A DNA stretch of 18,189 nt, taken from NCBI GenBank assembly GCA_947481355.1, contig CANKGM010000017.1, forward strand, positions 1 through 18,189. The letters are read 5' to 3'. Shown here one piece after another: positions 1 to 8,443 of this stretch (position 1 is its first letter; each line of letters begins with the position of its first letter). The position numbers and the translations under genes were made by a program. The DNA is from Chitinophagaceae bacterium. GTDB lineage: Bacteria; Bacteroidota; Bacteroidia; Chitinophagales; Chitinophagaceae. The notes beneath the pieces are model-generated. The model saw only the letters and a program-made list of their open reading frames with translations, made no database searches and was not told the DNA's origin.

Positions 1-2
1 AG

Positions 3-47
3 CTGACTGAAATTTTCAATAAGACAATGCTTAAGCAGAACAATTAA
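3..47 (+). CDS. Possible C-terminal tail of an upstream gene (5' truncated by window)
   Basis: One frame is open from the window edge to a TAA at 45-47 and would encode 14 residues ending in LKQNN; the other two plus frames hit stops within the first ten bases. It lies 27 nt before the next gene on the same strand, as expected for an operon neighbour. The stretch is too short to identify a family, and it could simply be non-coding sequence. Confidence 0.3.
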   Translation: MTEIFNKTMLKQNN

Positions 48-74
48 TAATCAGTATTATAACATTAAGCATTA

Positions 75-809
75 TTGGAAAAGCTTGTCATTATACCAAC
101 CTACAACGAGAAAGAAAATATCGAATTGATTATTAAGGCAATAATTGACTTAAATCAAGGATATGATATTTTGATTATTGACGACGGTTCACCAGATGGA
201 ACTGCTGATATTGTTCGTTCATTGCAATCATCATATGCAACTAATTTATTTTTAGAGGAGCGTCAAGGCAAACTTGGGCTTGGTACTGCCTATTTAAAAG
301 GATTCAAGTGGGGATTGGATCGTGGCTATTCATACATATTTGAAATGGATGCTGATTTTTCACATGACCCTGCTGACCTTGATCGTCTATATGATGCCTG
401 TAAAATGGGAGGAGCAGACCTTGCCGTTGGCTCTCGTTATGTTAAAGGAGGTATGATTGAAAACTGGCCATTCTCTCGAAAATTTATTTCAAAGGGAGGT
501 GCTTGGTATACCCGTTTGATAACTTGGATGCCCATCAAAGATCCAACTGCAGGATTTATATGTTATAGCCGTAAAGTCCTTTCAACAATTGATTTAAATA
601 AAATTCGTTTTGTTGGCTATGCTTTCCAAATCGAAATGAAATTTAAGACATGGAAACTAGGCTTGAAAATAATTGAAGTGCCTATTACATTTAGAGATAG
701 ATTGCATGGTGCTTCAAAAATGACAAAAGGAATTATTCAGGAAGGAATTGTAGGTGTTCTCCACATGCAATTGCAAAGTTTATTCCACACTATTTCTACA
801 AAAAAATAA
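75..809 (+). CDS. Polyprenol monophosphomannose synthase-like glycosyltransferase (GT2, DPM1 type)
   Basis: A 244-residue GT-A fold glycosyltransferase of family 2, closest in pattern to dolichol/polyprenol-phosphate mannose synthases, which move a sugar from a nucleotide donor to a lipid phosphate at the cytoplasmic face of the membrane. Visible motifs: VIIPTYNEKENI at residues 5-16, IDDGSPDGTADIV at 35-47 (nucleotide binding), GLGTAYLKGF at 68-77, the metal-binding MDADFSHDP at 91-99, GSRYVKGG at 119-126 and the late FRDRLHGASKM at 206-216. There are no C-terminal membrane helices, as in the short soluble-domain class. The start is TTG: an in-frame stop at 66-68 excludes any upstream ATG, and the usual N-terminal motif begins four residues after it. 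The exact donor and acceptor cannot be read from sequence; mannose is the family default. It is followed 48 nt later by a transporter gene. Confidence 0.88.
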   Translation: MEKLVIIPTYNEKENIELIIKAIIDLNQGYDILIIDDGSPDGTADIVRSLQSSYATNLFLEERQGKLGLGTAYLKGFKWGLDRGYSYIFEMDADFSHDPADLDRLYDACKMGGADLAVGSRYVKGGMIENWPFSRKFISKGGAWYTRLITWMPIKDPTAGFICYSRKVLSTIDLNKIRFVGYAFQIEMKFKTWKLGLKIIEVPITFRDRLHGASKMTKGIIQEGIVGVLHMQLQSLFHTISTKK

Positions 810-857
810 TCACAGTGGTAGTGCCGATCTGCCAGCTTAATCAGTCTTTTCTACATT

Positions 858-1745
858 ATGAAAAAGGCATTTCTTCAACTACATATTGCCATTTTGCTAG
901 CAGGGTTTACCGGCGTGTTAGGACGGTTGATTCATCTGAATGAATCAGTTTTGGTATGGTATAGAATGCTTTTTGCAACCATCTTCTTATTTGTTATATC
1001 ACTTTTTACGGTTAGAATTAAGAGATTAACATTTCGAGAAATGCTTCCGCTTTTGGGAGTTGGTGCAGTTATCTCAATTCATTGGGTCCTTTTTTATGGT
1101 AGCGTTAAATATGCAAATATTTCAGTGGCCTTAGTTTGTTTTTCAGCTGTTGGTTTTTTTAGCACATTACTTGAACCATTAATTAATCAAACTCGAATAG
1201 ATTTTGCTGAATTCATTATTGGTCTTTTGGCGATGTTAGGTATTTATCTGATTTTTCATTTTGATAAGGATTATCAACTTGGTATTATATTCGGAATTGT
1301 CTCATCATTCTTTGCTGCACTCTTCCCTATATTAAATAAGAAGTTAGTAGGTCGGTTTGATTCCAATACCATCACTTTTTATGAGATTGGTGGTGGCTGG
1401 TTATCGTTAAATGTCTTGGTGCCAATTTATCTTATATTTTATCCTGCCCAGTATTTATTTCCAAGCGCATCTGATTTATTCTGGCTGATTATCCTAAGTC
1501 TTTTTTGTACCGTGCTTGCATTTAATCTTTCCATCCGTTCCCTAATTAAAGTTTCTCCCTTTACGATTAATCTTTCTTACAATTTAGAGCCGGTTTATGG
1601 CATCATCTTGGCTTTTGTAGTATTTAATGAGAATGAGTATTTGGGTAGTTCATTTTATGTAGGGTTGGGTATTATTTTTTTTACTGTTTTGGTACAGAGC
1701 TGGCGTATTTGGACTAAAGAAAAACACAAGCAACAGTCGAGCTAA
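858..1745 (+). CDS. EamA/DMT-family transporter
   Basis: A 295-residue, almost entirely hydrophobic protein with about ten predicted membrane helices in two halves, the layout of drug/metabolite transporters with duplicated EamA domains (roughly residues 5-135 and 140-282). The second half carries the hallmark NLEPVYGIILAFVVFNE at 242-258, and the first half has a matching LLEPLI at 104-109. Members of this family export or import small metabolites across the inner membrane; the substrate is not predictable here. The ATG at 858 is followed by a short basic N-terminus (MKK) leading into the first helix, which supports this start. It ends 33 nt before the preferred start of the S9 peptidase gene, so the two may share a transcript. 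Confidence 0.88.
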   Translation: MKKAFLQLHIAILLAGFTGVLGRLIHLNESVLVWYRMLFATIFLFVISLFTVRIKRLTFREMLPLLGVGAVISIHWVLFYGSVKYANISVALVCFSAVGFFSTLLEPLINQTRIDFAEFIIGLLAMLGIYLIFHFDKDYQLGIIFGIVSSFFAALFPILNKKLVGRFDSNTITFYEIGGGWLSLNVLVPIYLIFYPAQYLFPSASDLFWLIILSLFCTVLAFNLSIRSLIKVSPFTINLSYNLEPVYGIILAFVVFNENEYLGSSFYVGLGIIFFTVLVQSWRIWTKEKHKQQSS

Positions 1746-1778
1746 TTTTTGCTATTTTTATTGAATAAATTTTTTCCA

Positions 1779-4712
1779 ATGGTTTATACTCGATTTGCTA
1801 TACGTTTCATATTTGTTATATGTACGTTAACTATATCATTATTTCTAAAAGCTCAAAAGAAACCATTAGATCATACTGTTTATGATAGTTGGCAGACTAT
1901 TGGAGAACGAAAATTAAGTGCAGATGGTAGTTGGATCGTTTACACAATTGATCTTCAAGAAGGAGATGGTACTTGCGTTTTACAGAGAATAGATTCATCC
2001 TTTAAGATTGAAATTCCAAGAGGCTATCAGTCTGCTTTTTCTGAGGATAGTCGATTTCTTATTATAAAGATAAAGCCACTCTTTAGTGATTTGCGACAAG
2101 CAAAAATTAAAAAAAAGAAGGTAGAGGAATTTCCAAAAGATTCGTTAGGTATATATGATTTGACTTCTAATGTATTTCAAAAAATACCTAATGTTATTTC
2201 ATACTCTTTGCCTAAAAAATCTGGAAAGTCGATTGCATATTTGATTGCACCAATACATTCAGATTCTTCAAGAGGTAATGCTAACCTTGATTCATCGCAT
2301 CATATTGCCGATTCCCTGAAATCTTCATTACCCATTATCATAGAACAAATACCTGACAAGAAACAAAAAAGAAAAATGAGCGCCTCTGGGGAGCGTCTTG
2401 ATGACGCAATTGATGGTAGTACTGAAGAACCAAAAACACCAGCAATTAAGGAAGGAAATGAGCTTGTTGTCGAAAACTTGTCAACACATGTCCAGAAAAA
2501 ATTTCCATTAATTAATGAATACCTATGGAGTGAAAATGGAAAATTAATCGTACTCAAGTCAAGTGCTAAGAAATCAGATAAATCAGTTCAGCCCTTAGTG
2601 TATGTATGGAGGACAGTTGAGAATAGCGTTGATACATTAATGAAGGGGGCTAATGATATAAAAAGTTTGTCTATTGATCATGATGGCTATCAAATTGCTT
2701 TTATTGCAGAACGCGATAGCAGCTTTAAATCCCTTCAAAAATTTTATAAACTTTGGTATTGGCAAAATGGTGATCATGAGGCATCTGTACTTGTCGATAA
2801 ATTTAGCGAGGGCATGTTGATAAACTGGACCGTGTCGGATGAGTTTCTCCCTGTATTTAGCAAATCAGGGAATCGCATTTATCTAGGGACTAATCCGATA
2901 AAATCTATCATTGATACTAATCTAATTGAAATTGATCAGGTTAAACTTGACATTTGGCATTACAATGACGACTATCTTCAAACCTATCAATTAAAAAATC
3001 TTGATAAAGAAAATAAGCGTTCGTATTTAGCGATGGTTGATCTTCAAGAGAAAAAATTTGTTCAATTAGCCGATTTAGATCTTCCTGAAGTTGTTTATTC
3101 TTCTGAAGCTGATGCATCACAATTACTTGGTATTACAGATAGATCAAACCGCATTGAAATGCAGTGGCAGGGAGATACCAAAAAAGATGTTTACTCGGTG
3201 AATGCCTCTACAGGTAATCGTAAGCTAATTAAGAAAAATTTGGAAGGTGACCCACAGATTTCTCCTTTCGGAAACTATATTTATTGGTATGATTTACAGC
3301 AAAAGCACTATTTCGCTTATACTAATGATAAAGTTGTAAATATTAGTTCACACATGCCTCATAAGTTATATGATGAAGAGTACGATATGCCATCGCAGCC
3401 AACGCCATATGGTATAATGGCTTGGGGGAATCTAGATTCTAGTATATATATTTACGATCGCTTTGATATTTGGAAGCTTGACCCAACAGGGATAAAATTG
3501 CCTATTGATATTACTAATGGTATGGGGCGTAAATCAAAGACAAATTATAAGTATCTATCAACTAATCCTGATGATAAGACAGTAACGTTTAATCAGAAAA
3601 TCCTTCTACGTTCATTCAATGAAAAATCTAAGCAATCCGGTTTATCAAGTGTAGCGCTAAATAATCCAGCAACGTTAACCCATCATTTGAAGGGTGACTT
3701 TTCATTGGGTGCGGTTATCAAGTCTAAGCAAGCTGATTTTTACGCATATACCAAAGAATCATTCACTTCTTCTCCAGACTTGTATGTAAGCAAGAATTTG
3801 AATAAAGATGTAAAGCTTACTGCAATTAATCCGCAGCAATCTAATTATACATGGGGTACAGCAGAATTGTACTCTTGGAAGGCATATAATGGAAAGATGG
3901 CACAAGGCATTTTGTATAAACCTGATAATTTTCAAGAAGGTAAAAAATATCCATTGATTACGTATTTCTATGAGAAACTTTCTGATGGACTAAATAATTA
4001 CATTCCCCCTGCTCCTACACCAAGTAGATTAAATATCCCATTTTTTGTTAGCCGAGGGTATATGGTATTAGCGCCCGATATCCATTACGAAATTGGGTAT
4101 CCAGGAAAAGGTGCAGTTGATTATGTGGTGAGTGGGGCAAGGTCATTGGTGAAGAAAGGTTGGGTTGATAGCACTAGAATGGGTATTCAAGGCCAAAGCT
4201 GGGGTGGGTATCAAGTTGCCCATATCATAACACGTACAACTGTTTTTAAAGCAGCTTGGGCTGGCGCTCCAGTGGCCAACATGACAAGTGCTTATGGTGG
4301 TATTCGTTGGGAATCGGGGATGAACCGTCAATTTCAATATGAAAAAACGCAGAGTAGAATTGGTACAACTCTTTGGCAAAATCAAAGGTTATATATTGAG
4401 AATTCACCATTGTTCCATTTACCAAAAGTTACAACACCACTTGTAATCATGGCAAATGATAATGACGGCGCCGTGCCGTGGTATCAAGGAATAGAACTTT
4501 TCACTGCCATGCGTAGGCTCAACAAAAAAGTTTGGATGCTCAACTACAATGGAGAAGCGCATAATTTAGTTGAACGGAAAAACAGAAAGGATATCCAAAT
4601 TCGAGAGCAACAATTTTTTGATTGGCTTTTAAAAGGAGATAATCCGCCAACATGGATTAGTGTTGGTGTGCCTGCTGTTGAGAAAGGAAAAACAATGGGA
4701 TTAGACAAATAA
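1779..4712 (+). CDS. Exported S9 family (prolyl oligopeptidase-type) serine peptidase
   Basis: A 977-residue secreted peptidase from the ATG at 1779. I prefer this start to a TTG 30 nt upstream because it gives a clean signal peptide: basic MVYTRFAIR, a hydrophobic core, then cleavage near KAQ at about residue 26. Residues 30-650 form a beta-propeller-like region with a lysine-rich, low-complexity insert near 165-235. The C-terminal alpha/beta-hydrolase domain (about 680-960) has the nucleophile in GQSWGGYQ (Ser807), an Asp in NDNDGAVPW (Asp896) and a His in GEAHNL (His928), in the order and spacing of the S9 triad. S9 enzymes of this long form in Bacteroidota are exported dipeptidyl- or acylaminoacyl-peptidase-like enzymes; the actual specificity is unknown. 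Its stop lies 5 nt from the stop of the convergent radical SAM gene. Confidence 0.9.
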   Translation: MVYTRFAIRFIFVICTLTISLFLKAQKKPLDHTVYDSWQTIGERKLSADGSWIVYTIDLQEGDGTCVLQRIDSSFKIEIPRGYQSAFSEDSRFLIIKIKPLFSDLRQAKIKKKKVEEFPKDSLGIYDLTSNVFQKIPNVISYSLPKKSGKSIAYLIAPIHSDSSRGNANLDSSHHIADSLKSSLPIIIEQIPDKKQKRKMSASGERLDDAIDGSTEEPKTPAIKEGNELVVENLSTHVQKKFPLINEYLWSENGKLIVLKSSAKKSDKSVQPLVYVWRTVENSVDTLMKGANDIKSLSIDHDGYQIAFIAERDSSFKSLQKFYKLWYWQNGDHEASVLVDKFSEGMLINWTVSDEFLPVFSKSGNRIYLGTNPIKSIIDTNLIEIDQVKLDIWHYNDDYLQTYQLKNLDKENKRSYLAMVDLQEKKFVQLADLDLPEVVYSSEADASQLLGITDRSNRIEMQWQGDTKKDVYSVNASTGNRKLIKKNLEGDPQISPFGNYIYWYDLQQKHYFAYTNDKVVNISSHMPHKLYDEEYDMPSQPTPYGIMAWGNLDSSIYIYDRFDIWKLDPTGIKLPIDITNGMGRKSKTNYKYLSTNPDDKTVTFNQKILLRSFNEKSKQSGLSSVALNNPATLTHHLKGDFSLGAVIKSKQADFYAYTKESFTSSPDLYVSKNLNKDVKLTAINPQQSNYTWGTAELYSWKAYNGKMAQGILYKPDNFQEGKKYPLITYFYEKLSDGLNNYIPPAPTPSRLNIPFFVSRGYMVLAPDIHYEIGYPGKGAVDYVVSGARSLVKKGWVDSTRMGIQGQSWGGYQVAHIITRTTVFKAAWAGAPVANMTSAYGGIRWESGMNRQFQYEKTQSRIGTTLWQNQRLYIENSPLFHLPKVTTPLVIMANDNDGAVPWYQGIELFTAMRRLNKKVWMLNYNGEAHNLVERKNRKDIQIREQQFFDWLLKGDNPPTWISVGVPAVEKGKTMGLDK

Positions 4713-4717
4713 TATAA

Positions 4718-6916
4718 TTATACTTTCAGTAATCCTAATTTGTTTAAACCGCTCATTGGCTTATTATCCCAAAACAATTCAAAATCTTCTAACCCCGCTG
4801 ATTCGAAATCGTTTTTTATTTCTTGAAGGGTGTATTTTTTGTTTTCCTGAAATGAAATTTTTTCAAGAATAGGAATTAACCAATCTGCATGGGATTTTAA
4901 AATTTGAATTTCAAGTTTTCCCGATTTTGTAATAAAGTTGAGCTTGGCCATTTCCCGTTGCATTCCTTTTTTAGACTGAATGTAATATTCAACTGAAGGG
5001 GCATTTCCAAGCCATATTACTTTAGCATTGGGTTTAAACGTTAGGTCAATGTTTTGTGTCAATGCTTTTTCAATATAATTTTCTTCGACACTGGTTTTGG
5101 GAACTTTGAAATCGAACCAATTTTGCAAGGGATCATCTATGGCATGATGTTGCATGTAATTGAACAATGATTTTTTTAAACCAAAACTAAACTTATCATG
5201 ATCTGTTCCGGTAGGATCGACATGCATTATATCATTATTGGCAAAAGTTCCAATTTCATCTTTTTCTTTTGATACATTGAATTTTTCTGGATTTAGTCCA
5301 ACCGGACTATGTGCAGTCATAGTAAACTGATGCCAAAATGCCGATTGCAATACACCCGTTTTGAAAAGTTGTCTAACCATTTCTAGTGAATCAATGGTTT
5401 CTTGTGCAGTCTGTGTAGGAAAGCCATACATTAAATAAGCATGAACCATGATTCCGGCGTCAGAGAAATTTCTATTTACCTGCGCAACTTGAGACACGGT
5501 TATTCCTTTTTGAATTAAATCAAGAAGTCTATCTGATGCAACTTCTAATCCTCCGCTTACTGCTATACATCCAGAGGCTTTGAGTAGTTGACAAAGGTCA
5601 AAACTGAAGCTCTTTTCAAATCGAATATTCGTCCACCAACTTATAATTAATTTTCGCTTAATTATTTCCAATGCCAGCGCTTTCATAAGTGATGGAGGAG
5701 CTGCTTCATCTACAAAATGAAATCCAGTATTGCCTGTTTGTGCAATTAGCTGTTCAATGCGGTCGCATATCATTGAAGCAGTAGAAGGTTCGTATAGTTT
5801 GATGTAATCTAGTGATATATCGCAAAAGGTGCATTTGCCCCAATAGCATCCATGAGCCATGGTTAATTTATTCCATCGGCCATCACTCCATAAACGATGC
5901 ATGGGGTTTACTACTTCAATAGCAGATATATAATTATCTAAAGGCAGACCATTATAATCTGGCGTTCCAACTTCTGATTGTTTATATTCTTTGCTTGAAA
6001 TATCGTTGATGTATTTAACATTGTTCTCTTCTTTTAGGAATGTTCTTTTGAGTTGATGCTGTTGTACTTTACCGTTTAAAAATCCAATTAGTAGTTCAAC
6101 CGGAGCCTCTCCATCGTCTAAAGTTATATAGTCGACATAGTCAAATACACGTGTGTCAGATAATGATCGGAGTTCTGTGTTGGCAAATCCTCCGCCCATA
6201 GCTACGTGAATATGTGGATGATGTTTTTTGATCCATTGGCCACACCGAAGTGCTGTATATAAATTTCCAGGAAAGGGTACTGATAATGCAACTAGTAAAG
6301 GTTGGTTACGTTCAATACGTTCTTTGAGTAGTGTTAAATAGATTGAATCGATATATGTATTGGGTAGTTGTAATACTTCATGCAATTGGTCAAAGCTGTT
6401 GGCACTTCGTCCGAGCTTTTCTGCATAGCGACTAAATCCAAAATGTTCATCTACCGTTTCTTTTATCAAATCGGACAAGTCTTCAAGATACATTGTACAT
6501 AAATACTTTGCTTTGTCTTGAATGCCCATTGATCCAAATGCCCATTCCATTTGATCTTTGTTTTCGAATCTCGACGCTTCTGGGAGAAAGTTTTTTTGAC
6601 AAATATGATAGGCTAGTGTTGGATTTTTTCCTTGTAAAAAACGGATGACATCATCTATAGTATTAATGTAATCTCTATTAAGTATTACAATTCTCTTTGT
6701 ATTTTCTGTTAAGGCGGGCTTGCTGTTTTCTATGTGATTAAATAATTCAGTCAATCCATTTTTGCTGAAAAGGCAAAGAATTGTTTCAATACCTAAATCT
6801 GCTTGGGAAGAGGTTATGTTTTTTGTATTCAAAAATCCTTTAAGGTATGCAGTTGCTGGATATGGTGTATTCAGCTGAGTAAAAGGAGGGGTGATTAAAA
6901 AAATGGAAGTACTCAA
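4718..6916 (-). CDS. B12-binding-type radical SAM protein of unknown function
   Basis: A 732-residue protein with an N-terminal cobalamin-binding-like region (about 1-285) and a radical SAM TIM barrel (about 345-600). The N-terminus opens with LITPPFTQLNTPYPATAYL, the usual opening of B12-binding radical SAM proteins, and has LLVALSVPFPGNLYTALR at 207-224 and AMGGGFAN at 239-246. No DxHxxG motif is visible, so cobalamin, if bound, would lack the His ligand. The iron-sulfur motif is GCYWGKCTFCDI with Cys357, Cys362 and Cys365, spaced Cx4Cx2C rather than Cx3Cx2C. SGGLE near residue 455 and the later MYGFPTQT fit the SAM-binding barrel. The start is TTG at 6916: an in-frame TAG at 6938-6940 with no ATG between leaves no upstream alternative, and the next ATG would remove the N-terminal motif. 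The substrate is unknown. It lies 63 nt behind the E2 gene. Confidence 0.85.
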   Translation of the reverse strand: MSTSIFLITPPFTQLNTPYPATAYLKGFLNTKNITSSQADLGIETILCLFSKNGLTELFNHIENSKPALTENTKRIVILNRDYINTIDDVIRFLQGKNPTLAYHICQKNFLPEASRFENKDQMEWAFGSMGIQDKAKYLCTMYLEDLSDLIKETVDEHFGFSRYAEKLGRSANSFDQLHEVLQLPNTYIDSIYLTLLKERIERNQPLLVALSVPFPGNLYTALRCGQWIKKHHPHIHVAMGGGFANTELRSLSDTRVFDYVDYITLDDGEAPVELLIGFLNGKVQQHQLKRTFLKEENNVKYINDISSKEYKQSEVGTPDYNGLPLDNYISAIEVVNPMHRLWSDGRWNKLTMAHGCYWGKCTFCDISLDYIKLYEPSTASMICDRIEQLIAQTGNTGFHFVDEAAPPSLMKALALEIIKRKLIISWWTNIRFEKSFSFDLCQLLKASGCIAVSGGLEVASDRLLDLIQKGITVSQVAQVNRNFSDAGIMVHAYLMYGFPTQTAQETIDSLEMVRQLFKTGVLQSAFWHQFTMTAHSPVGLNPEKFNVSKEKDEIGTFANNDIMHVDPTGTDHDKFSFGLKKSLFNYMQHHAIDDPLQNWFDFKVPKTSVEENYIEKALTQNIDLTFKPNAKVIWLGNAPSVEYYIQSKKGMQREMAKLNFITKSGKLEIQILKSHADWLIPILEKISFQENKKYTLQEIKNDFESAGLEDFELFWDNKPMSGLNKLGLLKV

Positions 6917-6979
6917 AAAATGTAGGTTGTAAGAAAACTAATTTGGTTGTAAGGCTTTTCTGAATGTTCAGTGCACCAT

Positions 6980-8356
6980 TTAAAAAGATCTTGTAGTATC
7001 GAATGTTTCAAGGGCTTTTACAAATTCGCTTAAAAACTTTGAGCCCATTGCTCCATCTATAATTCTATGATCATATGACATTGAAATAAACATCATATGT
7101 CTGATGGCTATGCTATCGCCTTTTTCACTTTCAATAACAATTGGTTTTTTCTTGATTGCTCCGGTAGCCAAAATCGCTACTTGAGGTTGATTGATGATAG
7201 GCGTTCCCATCAAGCTTCCAAAAGTTCCGACATTGGTGAATGTAAATGTGCCATCTTGAACATCGCTTGGTTGAAGCTTTCCGTTTCTCGCTGTTCTAGC
7301 TAATCGATTAACGTGTTTCGTTACACCGATTAAACTCAGTTGGTCGGCATATTTTATAACGGGTACTATGAGGTTCCCAGTAGGTAAGGCTGTTGCCATA
7401 CCTATATTGATATCTTTTTTGATAATTATTTTGTCTCCGGAAACACTGGCATTGAGCATGGGGAATTTCTTCAAACACTTGACCAAGGCTTCTATAAACA
7501 AAGGAGTAAGTGTTATTTTTTCTCCTTCTCTTTTTTCAAATTCATGTTTGTTCTTTTCTCTCCAACTAACTAAATTAGTCACATCTGCTTCAGTAAAACT
7601 GGTAACATGTGCACTGGTTGATTTACTCCTTGTCATATGTTCAGAAATGAGTTTTCTCATTCTGTCCATCTCTATGATTTCAACATTGTCAGAACTTGAC
7701 GTTTCAACCATTGGTGAATGTACCGGCTCTGCTATTCGTTCCTGAACGTTAGGGATAGGTATATTTTCTACTTCTTTAGGTGCAATGGTTTCAATTGGAG
7801 TAGCGAAATGTTCTGTTTTTCGGGTGTTGAGGTAATGAATAATGTCTTTTTTGGTCACTCTTCCATCATTGCCAGTACCATGGATCAATTCAAGCTCATT
7901 AAGGTTGAGCCCTTCTTTAGAGGCAATATTCATCACTAGTGGAGAATAAAACTTACCTGAATCTTGTTTTGATTTAATCTCTACTGTAGAGGGCTGATAG
8001 GGAACATATTGACCATTAGAATCATTCTGACTCGAATGAATGAGTCCGTTAGAATAGGTATTTTCTGCATTATTGCTTGAATTAGGAACTGGGCTAGCTT
8101 CGATGGTTTCTGTTGAGGTTGTCTTGATTTTTGCAATTACTGATCCAATTGCGATGACATCATTTTCTTTGCAACAAAGTTCTTCTAATATTCCCTCAGC
8201 AGTTGATGGCACTTCACTATCCACTTTATCCGTAGCAATGTCTAGTAATGGCTCGTCGAGTTTAATGAAATCGCCTACCTTCTTGTGCCATTTTAGCACA
8301 GTAGCTTCCATGATGCTTTCGCCTAATTTCGGCATTATGACATTAACTATCGCCAT
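6980..8356 (-). CDS. 2-oxoacid dehydrogenase complex E2 (dihydrolipoamide acyltransferase)
   Basis: A 458-residue E2 subunit, which passes the acyl group from E1 through a swinging lipoyl arm to coenzyme A. A single lipoyl domain covers residues 1-78, with the lipoylated lysine in DIATDKVDSE (Lys44). A linker follows, then the peripheral E1/E3-binding domain at about 136-176 (SPLVMNIASKEG, then GRVTKKDI). After a second linker comes the catalytic chloramphenicol-acetyltransferase-like domain at about 230-455, which ends with SYDHRIIDG; His430 and Asp434 are the catalytic pair. Length and one-lipoyl layout are normal for Bacteroidota. The HVTSFTEAD stretch resembles branched-chain E2, but pyruvate is also possible. 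No E1 or E3 gene lies within the window. A promoter-like site sits 40 nt upstream, so it may be transcribed apart from cinA. Confidence 0.93.
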   Translation of the reverse strand: MAIVNVIMPKLGESIMEATVLKWHKKVGDFIKLDEPLLDIATDKVDSEVPSTAEGILEELCCKENDVIAIGSVIAKIKTTSTETIEASPVPNSSNNAENTYSNGLIHSSQNDSNGQYVPYQPSTVEIKSKQDSGKFYSPLVMNIASKEGLNLNELELIHGTGNDGRVTKKDIIHYLNTRKTEHFATPIETIAPKEVENIPIPNVQERIAEPVHSPMVETSSSDNVEIIEMDRMRKLISEHMTRSKSTSAHVTSFTEADVTNLVSWREKNKHEFEKREGEKITLTPLFIEALVKCLKKFPMLNASVSGDKIIIKKDINIGMATALPTGNLIVPVIKYADQLSLIGVTKHVNRLARTARNGKLQPSDVQDGTFTFTNVGTFGSLMGTPIINQPQVAILATGAIKKKPIVIESEKGDSIAIRHMMFISMSYDHRIIDGAMGSKFLSEFVKALETFDTTRSF

Positions 8357-8395
8357 TCAGGTACTCGAATTTCTTTTGAAATTGATCTAAGGCTT

Positions 8396-8403
8396 CAAAG
8401 TTA
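8396..8403 (-). promoter_or_regulatory. Putative -7 promoter element in front of the E2 gene
   Basis: Reading on the minus strand, TAACTTTG matches the Bacteroidota -7 consensus TAnnTTTG exactly, and TTAG lies 18 nt upstream, one base off the -33 TTTG. It stands in the 87-nt gap between cinA and the E2 gene and would give a leader of roughly 30 nt. A match of this quality could occur by chance in a gap of this size in AT-rich DNA. Confidence 0.4.
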
Positions 8404-8443
8404 ACTTATTCCAAGCACTCGCTAATCAGTATTCGAGGCAAAC

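Noticed and set aside
810..857. Possible terminator or small RNA between the glycosyltransferase and transporter genes
   Set aside because: The 48-nt gap has no stable stem followed by a T-run and no recognisable RNA family.
1749..1778. Upstream TTG as start of the S9 peptidase
   Set aside because: It would add ten residues in front of a complete signal peptide that begins at the ATG at 1779.
2300..2557. An 85-codon minus-strand frame inside the S9 peptidase gene
   Set aside because: It lies over the low-complexity insert of the peptidase and shows no family signature or start context.
7368..8390. Three plus-strand open frames of 73-125 codons opposite the E2 gene
   Set aside because: They lie antisense to a well-supported E2 with intact lipoyl, binding and catalytic domains, have no recognisable motif, and overlap each other in different frames.
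8364..8437. Inverted 7-bp repeat CTCGAAT ... ATTCGAG on both sides of the cinA-E2 gap
   Set aside because: The arms are short and 60 bp apart, with no T-run or conserved loop, so a terminator or operator is not supported.
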